A DNA stretch of 64,000 bases from Heterobasidion occidentale (Eukaryota > Basidiomycota > Agaricomycetes > Russulales > Bondarzewiaceae), in NCBI GenBank assembly GCA_039111635.1, contig JBCAQO010000009.1, positions 124,001 to 188,000 of the forward strand, in the 5' to 3' direction. The notes below the pieces were generated by a model. The model saw nothing but the letters and a program-made list of their open reading frames with translations, had not been told where the DNA came from and made no database searches. Position numbers and translations under genes: made by a program. This document shows positions 22,355 through 35,800 of the stretch, one piece after another. The number at the start of each line of letters is the position of its first letter. Position 1 is the first letter of the stretch.

Positions 22355-25300
22355 GTTGAAGTGAAATACGGCCGATGGACAGAAACGGCAGCAACTGGAG
22401 GGGGACACAGCTGAATCGGGGGAAAGAGGAAGATCACGATCGGTTGAACATGTTTAGAGGACATACAGCTTTATACACTCCCCCGAGATGCCATGTCCTC
22501 GGGATGGCCCTGTCCAGAAGGGAGCCTGGCGTAACCTCTACTAAAAAAACATGATTCGCCGCCTTACCGCTATCGTGGTTCCGACTTCCCACTAGGAAAT
22601 CGTTATGTAAATGTCGACCGAACCAGTTCCTCCGGCGCATATCGACGAACCGGCTGCGTAATCGCCGTTGATGCCTTCGCCGCTGCCGGTCTACAATTTG
22701 CCTCCGTCTTGTCTATTTCGCCATCTTCCGTCTCTGGGCACTGTCAAATCTGGCTCCCCTGCCCTCCAAAACGATCTCCTCCTGCTCTTCAGACGAGCCG
22801 AACGAGATCTCACTTCGATCGTACTGAAAACTCACCGCCATGCACTAAATCGTCAGGGCATCAACGTGGGCAGTTGATGATTCCATTTCAACATATGAAT
22901 GGGATATGAGATGTCGAGACCATCGAGCCCCGAGTCTTCCATCTTTAGTGCCTCTTGTTCTACTGGATCGTGCCATCGTGATGACCTCGTCTTGACCTGT
23001 TCGGTGCCAAGTTGCCATCCGTTCTCCTTTTGATCACGTTGACGCCACCCACATGCCCTCCCGACACTGCTGCTCCAAAATGGCAGAAAATTCCGACGCA
23101 CCAATCAGGATATCTTTCTGCCCACTCCACTGTCCATCGATTCTCAATGCATGGGTATGGGGTCAAGATACTTTGCCTTTCTAGATGCGCGACCAGGAGA
23201 CCCCGAGACCTCTGACACATGTAAGCCGTTGCTTGCGCTGCTGCAAAGTTCAAACCTAAACCCACAAGGTTCAGCCTCTTTCGGGGAAAATTTCAACCCG
23301 AGTTTCTTGATAACCTCAAGAGGCTGAACACACGGCATTCTTTTCATTTCTGTGCTTGTTCGGACCTTCTATCTGATTCTCAACCCTTATTAGGTCATGA
23401 ACGAACCACTGAAGTCTCTCGGGCTCGCCCTGCGCGTCCCGTTTCTGTTGAACTCGGGCTAGAAGTATATCTGACAAGATGCATCCTCGAAAGCTCATAT
23501 TGGAGACAAAAAAGTCAATTGAATACACGAGGTACAGAGTTGCGCAACGTGTATCGTGTCATATTAATTTCGCTTCGAGGGTGCGCCCACAATCGATGAA
23601 ATCTTTTCCCCGAGGTACGAATGAACAATTTCTATTTTCAATGACGTGTAAACTGATAACTCGATTAGTCAAGAGAATTTCAGCGGCTAGTTCTAATCTG
23701 ATCATAAATTACAGCGCCTCTGGCCATGCGAACAGATTGAACATCGGACTGGTTTGCGCCATATGTGTTCCCAAGCCCTCTATGGCGGTCAACACGGGGT
23801 CAGGCCTATTGATCCGGAAAAGTGCTCTTCTATCTTTCTCGCTTTGATGTAAATCATCACACTAACCCCGGTGGCAAACGTGCTCTCAGCGAGCCCGATT
23901 GAACCAGTACTCCCGAATTGGTTGGACGAGATTCGACCATGGGGACGTTCCCGTTCCTGGTCTCAACTGGCGGGGGCAGCTATGACATTCGAAAGAAACC
24001 AAATAGCCAGAAATATTGGCGCATCTAGCCACTTAGTCGAATGAGGTCGTCCGGATGGGGATTCCAGAGCCGCGAGAGTCCTGAGTAATAGGTAAGTCGC
24101 CCCCCGCTTGCTGACGCGTACATTGCCATGACATTGGAGAGGGGGGACGTTCTCGTTTTGAGCCACGAGTCGCGTTGTGGAGCTTTCGATAGGATACGAC
24201 CGTCAGCGATCCTGCTGTCTCGTTCGTAGACTTTCATTTCTGATCCACTGTTCATCACTTTCACAGTCTCCTAGCCATGTGGATAGAAGATAAAAACACG
24301 CATTCGTGGAGTACCTTGCCCACTGCCCATATGCCTACATTTAACATTGTGAATGGCTTATCATGAAAGCGATCGACGAGTTTCCCGGAGCCAGGCCACT
24401 TAGCCCGCGTCAGGTGAACGGCATCGGCCTGCTCCAAGACAAGGATGGACATGTTGGGAGCAAACCTCGCCCATTGAGCTCTACCGCCCAGAATCTAGCG
24501 CCCGGTCTAGTTCAAGTTCCCTGGTCTGATGTCGGACGCTGCAACTTAGAAGCTGATATCCCTGGTGCTGCTGATGCTCCGGTAGCCAAGTCTGCGCTTC
24601 TACATGTAGGAAACAATCTTCAACTTCTTGTCGTAACCTGTTCTCATCGGCGAGCTTCCATTTTGAATCTGCATGTCAGAATAGCCCATCGGCCATCATG
24701 CTGTTGTCTGGCAAGCCTTGCCGCCCAGAGATGTCAGCCATTGGTTGGCACTGATGCTCGAATCAGTGTCGCCGCCGGACATAAAGTTTAATGGTACGGC
24801 AGTATGATCTTTTATTCCAAAGTGTGTCCAGTCGATGCTGTAATCTGTCCTGAGAAGCGCGTAACTGAGTGTACGAACTAATGTCACCGTGGTGATGCAC
24901 CTCAATCTTGGCTACACGCCACATGATGTATGATCTGTGGGGCATCATCTTTCTAACGAAAGTATGCGCGTACTTACTAGGTAAGGCCGATTTCATAGTC
25001 AGAATGAACGACAGACACTTTGTTATCGAATGAAGGAGAGAAAGTTAACGTCAAGTGGTTCGTTCACCCGACTCGGTCCCGTTTCCTTTCTCGACGCTCC
25101 ATAACAAGACGACAACAAGGCCAGTCGCAGCCACATGTCAGTGTGCTTCTCCGTTTCATATCCTGTACCCAAACACAGAGTCCGATTGATGGTGTATCCA
25201 CCGGTGAGTTCTACTGTAACGTACCTTATTCTATTCAGTACTGCTCGCATCCTCACCAAGAATAATAAGCTCTCAATGTATCTCCCCCAGATCTTGGCAC

Positions 25301-26805
25301 GGCAAATATTACATGGCATAATGACATCGTCATGGCTGGACAAGGGGGTGAGGTGGCCTTTGAAGCGATTATTGACGCGAGTTGCTAAATGACGGATGAT
25401 TAATAATAGAACTGAGAGCTAGGTAATCTAAGGAAAAACAGTGACGGGAAGCGGGAGGTTTAGTCCGCAAACAAAGGACGAACCAACTGACTTCAGACTG
25501 TCCATGCGTACCGCCAGCGGATTGAATAGATGAACGGTGAGGGATTTCCCTTGTGTCTTATCTTCAGCCAGGTTCGTGACTTCTGGTGCGGATGAGCGGG
25601 TCTTGCGAAGCAGTCACGGGCAAAGACTATCATGGAGCGATTGGCATCGAACATACCGAACGCGCTGCGGCCCCAATCGTTCTGGGAGTAAAACCTGCCT
25701 CGTGTATGCACAGGCATGATCTATCAATCCATCGGTCGCGTGCTTTTTCCAAAAGAAAATGCAAAATCTCGGATTTCTTCAACGCCGGTCGGATTCCATT
25801 CTTGTGCGCGCCACACTTTCCGACAAATATTCAACCGCATAACTCGGCCCATTCGAAACGTCTCGTATGGCCCACCTGCAGGTGTCCAAGATAGTTGTGA
25901 ACCACGACCCCTTCCTATTTAGGAAGTTGTTCAGCGGGACCTAGATCACTGATCGTGATTTGCCTCCGGATGATAGAGCCGTTCATATCCTGTGATATAC
26001 GTAGGTAGCCTCTGGTGGTGCTCAACGAGTAGAGTAAGCACGGGATCTACTACATACAAAACGACGGCGCTCCCACACACCTTGGATTTGAAAGATCCCC
26101 TCAGTCGGCGACGAGGACCTAGAGACTGCTGGCATCACAACCGTACGCTGCTGGTAGTACAAGACCAGAAGGGACAGTCTCGACTGGTCTAGAGAAAAGG
26201 GGCGCTCCTGGGATAGCTTGGGATCTAAATTATGGTGCCTCAATTTTAAGGGCTCGCGAGCGACGGCCCTCAAAATGCAAACGGCGAACTTTCAGGTGCG
26301 TCCATTGGTTGAGTCTAAGGTCATGATAATATGGCTGCCACTGCACATGTCGCAAAATACGATTGTAGTTCTATACAGAAGAGCATAGTGTTCTCTTTTC
26401 GTACAGACTAAAGACTGTCCAGGGTCGCCAGATCAATTCTAGGGAATGATATGACATGTTACTGAGGCGGAAGTGACCTAGAAGATGGAAAGCAAACCTT
26501 GCTGAGGCCTATGCGAAGGCCTCGCTGGGGAACGGTTCAAGAGACAGGCCCGAATGCACCACGTGATTTGGCAATCGCTCTTCCACGAAGTTATACTTGA
26601 TGCTCAACGCCTCGGAATATACCTTACAGGCGTTCAAGGACTGTATCATAGTCTCGAACCGGACAGACGAGGGACTATGAAATTAGTGATATTCGTACCA
26701 TTGAAAACCTTGATACAACATGGAGACTAAAAAAATGAAGGGAATCAAACCCAAGGTTACCTACAGTATATCACAGGAGATAAACGACAGGCAGTAAACG
26801 ACTCT
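22355..26805. other. Long stretch without a recognised gene
   Basis: Just upstream of the HMG gene a minus-strand TATAAA lies at about 22470-22475. Beyond that, 4.3 kb contain only open frames under 150 codons on both strands. The most protein-like fragments are on the minus strand at about 24450-24261 and 25717-25493, but neither resembles a family I know nor joins to neighbours. No tandem repeats or inverted termini are obvious. Confidence 0.4.
22470..22475 (-). promoter_or_regulatory. TATA box of the HMG-box gene
   Basis: TATAAA on the minus strand lies about 115 bases before the ATG at 22354. Confidence 0.5.
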
Positions 26806-28142
26806 TCATGAGTCAATGTCCATACGTGAGCTGTTGCCTTCCGCGGCGAAGTCTCCTGCATCCTCGTGGTCGATGGAATCGCCATTGTCCGCGGAGATTG
26901 AGGGCCTCGAAGACGAAGGGGTGTGTCCCTTAGCCGTGGGAGTTGCGTGACTGAGAGATCTCAAGCGAGCTTGTCGGACAGGGGATGATGCAGAGCGCGG
27001 CGTTTGTGGAGATAAACTGTGCTTGAGAGAGCGTGCTGATGGATTGAAATGCCCGCACTTAGGACAGAGATATTCTGTTTTCCACGTGTATAGCAATTCC
27101 AGTATCCTTCGCACAAAACAAAGAAACAAAGACATACGGGCATCCTCCCACATACTTTCTTTAACTAATCCGTTGTGGGCAAAACACTTCTGGCAGATAA
27201 GGGCATAGCGAGACGCAGCTATGTTGGTAGAAGACTCATCATCTCCCAGCAAGGCGTCCGCAAGTTTATCAAACCACTGTTTGCGCGGAGGTGCCATCGG
27301 TTGTTGCGGTGTCGCTGTAGAAATCGATTCAATGGTCTGATCAAACATGGGAGTCAGGACAGTCATACGAGCTAGTTGAGTCTGCAACTCGAGCGATATT
27401 GGCCCTTGGGGGAGTTGACGATTGGGCTGTGAAGATGGCCTCTGAGGAGTGACAGGGAGGTGTGATTGAGGACCTGGAATAGGTCTGCCACGTAACGGTG
27501 AGCTGGGGACAGAACTCTCATCGTAGCGCTCGATGAGATTGCGAGTGCTGTAGTAGTTTGTCTTCTTTTTGATATCCTCAACTTTCGTTCGTTGCTCTTT
27601 GTAGAGCGCCTGCAAAGTCTTCTCTGAGGATATGCATAAGCACATGAGGTTGATGCCAGGCATATGACGCACCTTCCGCGTCGCCTATGCGTGTGTAATA
27701 CAGTTGCACGATGCGGCGCGTAAATAAGATGCTGTGATGGTATTCAGACGTGCGTGAGGAAAATGCAATATGCAGCGCACACTATAGGTCCCAAAAATAC
27801 CGGTGTGCCCATCACAGTCTTCTTGAACTGCGTACTGGTGTATATGGTGCTCCGACCATGGTAGCCACTGAACTTTGGCAACAGCCCTGTATACCAGAAG
27901 CTGACGTATAGCCCCCAGAGCCCTAGCGCCCATAGTGTTACAAGGAGTGTGGATCGGCGTTCCCGCAAACGGATTTCGGATAGGCGAGTTTGACGCTTCT
28001 GAATATCAAGAGCAAGAGATGCAAGAATTTGCTCGTAGTCTTCTGGTTCACTCTGTGCACATGATGTGTAGAAATTAGCAGTTGATAATGTCCAAAATCC
28101 ATCACTGCTCACCTTTTTGAACCAGCGGCTGATGAACGACAT
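26806..28142 (-). CDS. LNP1: Lunapark, ER three-way-junction protein
   Basis: Five exons on the minus strand (28142-28113, 28052-27781, 27731-27673, 27623-27138, 27074-26806) give 371 residues with all phases closing. The start MSFISRWFKK and the next block SEPEDYEQILASLALDIQKR are typical of Lunapark. Two transmembrane helices follow (STLLVTLWALGLWGLYVSFW and a second before ILFTRRIVQLYY). Then comes a coiled-coil (LYKEQRTKVEDIKKKTNYYS), a Ser/Pro-rich linker, and a zinc finger with cysteine pairs in CQKCFAHNGLVKES and QYLCPKCGHFNPSARS. The family stabilises three-way junctions of the tubular endoplasmic reticulum. The tail is Ser/Pro-rich and acidic. The last intron (63 nt) is in frame and stop-free. 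It is divergent from the aldo-keto reductase gene. Confidence 0.93.
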
Positions 28143-28856
28143 GTTGACAACAAGAAAGATACTAGCAGCACTGTCCCCAACTTACGCGAGTGACGCGCAC
28201 TGGGGCTGTCACGGGACTGTGTTCAGGGCAGGCGTTCCACTGACACTGTACCATCATTCCGTCTGCTTGTCTTCCAACATGCATAACTCTCGCCATGTAT
28301 CCAAGTTTTCCATGTCATATATCACAATGTTCGGACGGGCCCTATCACAGCGGCTCATCTTGGACTTGAAGCTTAAAGCTTAGAGCTTTTGGACATTGAA
28401 TAAGCAAGGGCCGTCAACTTCTCGGAGTGGCTGCGTATATTTTGCTGTATAAACTTTTTGGGTTCTCACTAGTCTCCGTTGCTGACCAACACAGAACATC
28501 GCAGTCGTTCTGTATAGTTCTCACGACAATCATGGTTGATTCCAATGAGTACTCACGCGGTATTCACTTCTGATGTGGCCGAACAGGACTAATAGGACTA
28601 GCGAGGGAAACCCACCATATGCTCTTCCTTCAAATTATTCGTCAGCACCACTTTTGCGCTGAGGCGCCTGTGAATGGTGTACGACATGGACCTTGGTGAG
28701 TGGGTGATAAGCTGCCATAAGTCGGCCGCCGTTACCCGAAAAGATTACAGAGCCCAGTGTCGAGACTCAAGATTCTGGCATAAAAGGCTGCGCAGCAGGA
28801 AAGGCTCTCTTGATCCTGCCCACCTTAGCATTCACTGATAGAGTCATCCATCCATC
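28143..28856. promoter_or_regulatory. Divergent promoter, Lunapark / aldo-keto reductase
   Basis: The region separates two divergent start codons. CATAAAAGG at about 28779-28787 is a TATA element 70-78 bases before the reductase ATG. No separate gene is seen. Confidence 0.55.
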
Positions 28857-30329
28857 ATGGTCAGTCAAACTCACTTCAAGCTGAACACCGGTGCATATAT
28901 GCCCGCTATCGGTAAGGAAGTCATATCCAGCTATGAATATTCAAGTCTATATCTGTCGTCAGCCTTTGGAACATGGGCTGGTTTGACGAAGGAAGAACGC
29001 TTGGCCGCCAAATTGTGGATTATCAGTGCATTACAAGTAAGTTGTTCGGCTCATGGACCCCCCATTTCCCCCCTCATATTAAATACCCAACAGGCTGGCT
29101 ACAGACACCTGGACACCGCATGGTTCTACGGTACGGCACAAATGCTTTAGATCGGACTATATCTGACATATATGTTTTCAGGTACAGAGGTCTCTGTCGG
29201 CGCCGCAATTCGAGAATCTGGGATTCCTCGCGAGGACATATTCATCACCACGAAGCTTCCGTTCGTCTGTCTGCTTTCTTCGATCTATAATTCCCTGCAT
29301 GTAACGTAATTGACACAGCTGGCATCACTGTGGCAAGGTCGCAGAATCCATCGATCAGAGCCTCTCCAACCTTGGGCTCGACTATGTGGATTTGGTAGCA
29401 CCTAGCCTCCCTTTGTAAGGCAGGCTTTCCTGACGAGCTTTCGACGCCCAGTACCTTATCCACTGGCCTCAAGCTATGAAATTCTACTCTGGTATCTATC
29501 CAGCCATTCATATTCAGAGGGTGGCCCGGCTGACCTTCCTTCTAGATGATAATCCGATGCCGAGGACGGCTAGCGGAGACCTGGAAGTCGTTGAATTCCC
29601 GACCTTTGTAGAAACGTGGGCAGCCATGGAGCAGGTTCTGGCGAGCGGCAAAGCAAAAGCGATCGGGGTCAGTAATTTCTCTATCAAGCAGTACGTGACT
29701 TGGCCGCCTATTGGTTTAACGCTGGGTGTTAACCATAAAATAGCCTCGAGCGACTGCTACAGACTGCAAAAGTGGTGCCAGCTGTCAATCAAGTCGAGTA
29801 TGCATGCCGTTTACATCATCGGAGCGGGCTAACACCTTTGCATCAGATTGAACCCGCTGCTCACACAGAATGACCTTGTCGCTTACTCCGAATCCAAAGG
29901 CATTCATGTTGTGGCATACACGCCTAGCGGTACTGTTTCATATCATGTGCCAAAAGGCAACTCATGAACCTGCACATAGGCTACGCGGCCGTTAGAGAAC
30001 ACCCGACAATACTCGAATTAGCGACCAAGTATCACTCTACAGCCAATCAGATCACATTGGGATGGCATTTAGCCCGAGGGGTTGCGGTGGTGACTGCCAG
30101 CAAAAATACCGAGAGGCAAAAAGAGAATTTGAAGGTGAGATGTTCATCGTCGAAGTCTTCCGTTATAACTCCAGGCGATGCTGATTGATTTTAAATAAAC
30201 TAGCCCGCTACCTTGGAACAGGCAGATATAGAAAATATCACGGCATTGAACCGCAATCTGAGGCAGCCTCTCCCAACTAATGAGAGTGGCAAAGTAATGG
30301 GCTGGACTCTCGAACAGTTGGGTTGGTAA
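28857..30329 (+). CDS. Aldo-keto reductase, NADPH-dependent
   Basis: About nine short exons assemble into a protein of roughly 300 residues beginning MVSQTHFKLNTGAYMPAIA and ending TLEQLGW. The AKR catalytic tetrad is present: Asp and Tyr in GYRHLDTAWFYG, Lys in FITTKLPWHHCG, and His in DYVDLYLIHWPQA. Other hallmarks are KAIGVSNFSIK, VVPAVNQVELNPLLTQ, and the cofactor-binding region GWHLARGVAVVTASKN, which matches the usual phosphate-binding segment. The family reduces aldehydes and ketones in the cytosol. The physiological substrate cannot be told from sequence. Exon borders are canonical GT-AG, with short introns, and no lesion is seen. Confidence 0.9.
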
Positions 30330-30770
30330 AACACGGCGAGCTGCAGTGCTTCGTGTTTGAGCTGCTTGAGGTACCTACATTGAATGGATCACACGTATGA
30401 AAGGTACTAGCAGGTACCAAACCTTCAAGCCTCACAATCTGTCCAACAGTCCGCGGACAGTAGTGGAGGTTAGACGTTCTTCTAGGATTCGAGGCTTTGT
30501 CAGCAAGACCCGTTACGTGCCTGACTCTCAGCAATCTCTTCATGATGCTGTGCCCGATGTCATGGATGTTAGCGTTTGTTTCCAAACATTCAACTAGCGG
30601 TCAAACTCAGCTTCACCATCCTAACCATACAAGAAGGAGGATTTGAGGCAAGGTCTGATCCGTGCAGGCTGGCAACTTGCGTGCGCCTCGAACCCGCGGT
30701 ATGTGCTTAACCGATGTCTCAGGGCACGAACCTATTTTTCGATCCCCAACTGAGGCTCAGGAATTCAGGT

Positions 30771-30780
30771 CTATAAGAGG
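30771..30780 (+). promoter_or_regulatory. TATA-like element of the DUF6593 gene
   Basis: CTATAAGAGG lies about 85 bases before the ATG at 30862. Confidence 0.45.
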
Positions 30781-30861
30781 AACTAGGACCTGCTGTGATG
30801 CCTGAGGGTTATTGAGCGCTCTATCAAGCATTCCCAACCCTGCTGCCCTTCTACGTTCACC

Positions 30862-31769
30862 ATGTCTGTCCCTCCATCAGGCGTTGGGCCACCGAGCTAT
30901 CACTTGAAACTTTCCAGCACGACGGTCATGGACACGACATATGTTGATGCGGCTACTAGCAGGCCAGTATTCGCTACGATCACTCGAGCAGGCGTGACCG
31001 CTCTCTATCGCTTCAAGGGGAGAGATGGGATTGAGGATGTAGGGGAAATACGATGGAATGGGGGTGCGAGGGGGGGTCAACTGGTCACTCTGCATGGGCA
31101 GACCGTTCCATGTGAAGACTTCGTCCGCAAGTCGAAGGGTATATTCGGTGGGGTGTGAGTAATCCTTCGATGCATTCCTCGCCGCTGTCGCCTCATCGCA
31201 TTTCTAGTTCACACACGTTTGAAGCCGCCGGCCAGCGCTGCAAGTGGAAGAGCGGCGAAACCATCGGGTTCATGCATGAGACCTCCGGGTACCCCGGCAT
31301 GCGCGAATGGCACTGTCGTTTAGTCGCTCAATCCGCCTCGTCTACTGCTACTGCACCGTGCAGCCCGACACAATCAACATCCGATACCCTTCTAGCAAGG
31401 TTTTCCCCGCCGCAGCTCGGGCTTATCAAATCGGAACTCTCCATTTACCCCGCTGGGACGGCGATCATCGATGAATTGCTCCTCACCTCCATCATGGTGG
31501 CTGCTGGAAAGTCGGAGTGGCGCACACGGGAGAGCCCAAGCAGCCGTACACGCGAAAGCCTTGCTCGTGGGCACGCCAGTGGACTTCCGCTTTACCGGCT
31601 CCAACTCGCACCCGGCCACCAACGAGTGCGCTCGTTACCAATGCCCATGGTTCCATTCGATGGAGATGATGATGCAGACTTGCCGCCGTACCGGTCCACT
31701 GTGACGGTCAACACGCAGGGTGCAGGTGTTGTTCCCTATTCGTCTTCTCAGGCTATCCGGGAGGGGTAG
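30862..31769 (+). CDS. DUF6593-type protein
   Basis: Two exons joined across a GTGAGT...CTAG intron at about 31157-31209. The protein starts MSVPPSGVGPPSYHLKLSST and holds DTTYVDAATSRPVFATITRA, GIEDVGEIRWNG, then after the intron RCKWKSGETIGFMHE and a final conserved block IYPAGTAIIDELLLTSIMVA. This arrangement of short beta-strands with a hydrophobic DELLLTSIMVA helix near the end resembles basidiomycete DUF6593 proteins. Function is unknown and there is no signal peptide. The C-terminus after about residue 190 is low-complexity. Phase closes (V at the junction). The gene lies downstream of the reductase on the same strand, with no evidence of a functional link. Confidence 0.72.
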
Positions 31770-32846
31770 CATGCAGCGCTTCTTGAACAGAACTATATTT
31801 TTATCCGAGTCCCTTGATATTCTGGGTTATCTTTTAGGATCTTACTTCTTAGCTACTTGCGCTCCTTTTTTTTTTTGGTACAGAAGGGCTCGGACTCACA
31901 CTATGCACTAATTGAGCGACGCTTCTTCCTTGATTTCGCATCTGAATCGCATCGCTGAGGCGAAAGATGGGTTCACTTACCAGAATCCGGCAATGTATTA
32001 TTGGTATGCAGACCTTTGGCGTAACTAGCTTTGCGCGCGGGCTGATAGTTGAATGTATCGCTTCTAGGGATCTCCACAGACATTCCCTGGCGCGTCGAAG
32101 TAAATGGTTTACCTAAAAGCCAATCGTAGCGAGGTGCGTCAGGCTGAATGATCCCGAGCGGATGCAGTCCTGCAGCTGCGCAGACCTTTGCTACTGTCAG
32201 TAACTTCAGGTGCCATGGAAAACCTGACTGCAACGTGCGCGACCCATTCAAGATATCGGGTCGGTCGCTGGCCCAGTTTCTTTGGCATGGAGGTTATTTG
32301 AGAACCGGGTCGACCGTCGCGACGAAGAACACGACCCTTGTTTCACCTGCAGCAGATTCTGCGATAGACTAGCCATCCTGAGATGCAGGTGATATCTCCT
32401 CTGGGTTCTGAGATCTAAGGGTTCAATCCAACATTCGGAACCGCATCCAACTTACCCTTGTCTGGACTCTGGCTGATGCTGAGCGCTGAGCCTGCATCAA
32501 GGCTCGCCTGCCACATCACGCATCATCGAACCTCACATTGGCATTGCCCATTCGAGCAAGGTTGGCTGCGCATCTGATGTGGCTAGATGCTTGCAAGAGC
32601 TATCAGAACGTGTACCATCACAGACTACTACTGTACTGCTATGTGCTATTCGTAGACTGTGTGGAGTAAGCAAAGATGACCAATCACTAGGGTTCCGTTG
32701 TTTTTGCTGCTCGAACGAAGTTGACGCGATCGGTCGACGAGCTCGCAAGCACACTCGACCGCCCTCAGTCCGTGCGCAGCATTGGATCTTCTCGCTTTGC
32801 CTACGCTGCTACGCGTCGGGCTGGTTCGAATGTCCACTTTTCCCGC
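31770..32846. other. Intergenic region before MIP1
   Basis: No gene is recognised. It contains a 10-base T homopolymer near 31870 and only short open frames. The MIP1 promoter must lie in the last few hundred bases; I see no clear TATA box. Confidence 0.45.
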
Positions 32847-35800
32847 ATGTCAATATCTTCTTTCAGACAGAGATGCTCGTTTCGCTCGTTCCATACATCT
32901 CAGGCACAGCGATCGCTGCAGCTGAAGCCGTCTCCGAATCCTGCTCAGAGACCCAGAGCTCGCAGAACGTACGAGTCGACCGTGTCAAACCAGCCCCAAC
33001 ACAATCCAGACCCGTGATACCTATAGATAACTATGGTGCGTTCTCCTGAGCATAGTACCGTGTCATGTCATGTCTCAACTCCCCTCTAGTGAAACGAAAT
33101 GAGCTAGGCGTGCAGATGCTTTCGCGTCGGCTGCATGCCCAGATCTTCAAGAACGTGTCGTTCCCCCTTCCGGATTCGCGCTACGTCCGTATCGCACAGG
33201 GGCATCTCGAGATGCACGGGCTAGACCCCTCGCAAGGCTCCGTCCTCCCAGACACGGGCTTCGACCTCCCTCCTCTACAAGGCTCCACCATCGACCAACA
33301 TTTTCACCGAATCGGCGAGCGCGCCGCGCAGCCCTGGCTCGAGCTCGCTGTCACGCTCGCTGCTGCAGTGCTCCCGCCCCGTCCGGACCAGTGGGAGATC
33401 CAGTCGGGGTGGACGAAATACTACTACCACGCAGACGGCTCTAGCTACAGCGAGCACGTCGACTTTCCCATCCACGACGGGCAGCCTGAAAAGATGATAG
33501 TCTTCGACGTGGAGACGATGCCCAATTACCACCCCTATGCGATCATGGCGTGCGCTGCCTCGCGCAACGGATGGTATGCGTGGATATCGCCGTGGCTATT
33601 GGGAGAGACTACCGAGCAGCAGCATCTAATTCCTTTCGGTGATCCCACTGTCCCCCGCGTTATAGTCGGTCACAACGTGTCTTATGACCGCGCCCGGATC
33701 AAGGACGAGTACCATATCCAAGGCTCACAGAACCGGTTCCTCGACACGATGGCGTTACACGTCGCCGTGAAGGGCATCTCGTCCCACCAACGCCCGGCGT
33801 GGATGAAGTATCGCAAGTCTAAGTTGAAGGAACGCGAGCGGAAAGAGGAGGCATACGAGGCTGTTGTGGCGCTGCTCCGCGAGACGGAATTCAGGATCGG
33901 ACATGAAGAGGACGAAAAGAAGCGCGGCGAGCTCCAGAGGCTTCGCCTCGCCATGCAGGACAGTCTCTCTCAGATGTTGGAAGCCCCGTCTGCGAGCGAC
34001 GAGTCCGCCGACGGCGACGAAGAGATGGCTTCGAAGCGCTGGGAGGACATCACCTCCGCGAATTCGCTCGCAGACGTCGCGAAGTTGCACTGCGACATCG
34101 AGATGGACAAGGAGATCGGAACGACTTCATGACCCAGAATCCGGAAACGATCCGCCAGGGCATCCAGGACTACCTTCACTATTGCGCCGAGGACGTTTTC
34201 GTCACGCACTCTGTCTACTCGCATGTCCTTCCCGAATTCCTCACTGTCTGCCCCAGCCCTGTGTCGTTCGCCGGCATCCTTACGATGGGGTCCAGCTTTC
34301 TGACTGTCAACGAGAGCTGGGAGAAGTATTTGAGGGATGCCGAGCGCACTTACCGAGATTTGGAAGATAAGGTCAAGACCAGGTTAATTGATCTCGCCAC
34401 CGAGGCGAAGGGCCTTATGGAGAGCGGAGGATGGAAGGACGATGTCTGGCTGTCTCAGCTTGACTGGACGCCTAAGATCGCTGGTGCGTCTAGAGGTATT
34501 ATCAGCCCTGAGCAGGTGCGTTAGTCATGCATGGTTTTGACGTTGCGTGTTCGTTGACTGTTCGATACCCAGGAGCTTCAACAAGCGTCGTCTTCTTTGG
34601 CTCCTGGCTCGGCTGATACCGCTCCGTCCATCTTGCAATATCCTACTTGGTACAGCGAACTATTGACGTCTGGCCCTTTCAACAAGACGGTCGTGTCGCG
34701 GATCCTACCTCTGCTACTCCAATTGTCTTTCGAGGGACACTCACTTCAATACACATCAGCCGAGAGATGGCATTACGTGGCAGATGGCGAGGTCCTGCGT
34801 TTGCCCACAGCCGGGAAAAGCAAAACCTCCCTCGTTCTGGGACCTTCCCACGGCGTTCCCTTGCTGAAACAAGGCAAGATAGATTCAGTCGACGTCGATC
34901 TAGCACTTGCTATATCCGGAGGAGACACCTCCAACCCCGTCTTCGAGCGTATCCTATGTCTGGCTGAGAGGGTCTGCAAAATACCACAGTCGTCGCGCGA
35001 GAGCGACCCCTGGTTGAAGCAGCTCGACTGGACCCTCGTCACCCATAGCTCCGCCGACATCCCTTCTCAACCGAAGCCAAAGGCTAAACCCCCTAAACGT
35101 CCCGCTGTCATGTGGCCGAAATGGTACTGGGACTTGACAAAGCCGAAGAAGGACACCCCTCCGGGCACGATCGACATTACCTCCCGCAGTCGCATCTCCC
35201 CCATCCTCCTCAAACTTTCTTGGCAAGGGTGGCCTCTTTTCCACTCCCGCGAGCATGGCTGGACATTCCGTGTGCCGAAGAGCGCTCACTACACCACCAG
35301 GTCGACGTCCGTCGACTTTCATGACGCTGCCGACGACGTTCTGCAGAACATGGCGCTCCAGGACGGATTCGTGTTCTACAAGCTCCCGCATAAGGACGGC
35401 GAGAGCGCGAACGTTGGGAACCCGCTCGCCAAGGCGTTCATCAAGTATTCGCAGGATGGGACGCTCACGAGCCCAGGGACGGAGGCGAAGGACGCCCTCG
35501 ACATGAACGCGCAGTGCAGCTACTGGATCAGCGCGCGCGATCGGGTGCTGAACCAGATGGTCGTCTGGCACAAGGCGCAGACGATGGAGATGGGCATGGG
35601 CCAGACTCCCGCGCAGAGCTCCGCTGATGCCGACGCCGAAAAGAAGTGGGGCATCATTGTCCCGCAGGTGATCACCATGGGCGCCGTCACCCGCCGCGCC
35701 ATCGAGAAGACCTGGCTCACCGCCAGTAACGCGAAGAAGAACCGCGTCGGCTCGGAGCTGAAGGCCATGGTCCGTGCGCCGGACGGGTACGCCATCGTCG

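Noticed and set aside
34062..34135. A 62-nt intron (GTCGCG...CCCAG) to explain the MIP1 phase break
   Set aside because: It would restore phase but would remove the segment from VAKLHC to RNDFMTQ, which looks conserved in family A mitochondrial polymerases. The donor is also weak. A missing base explains the data better.
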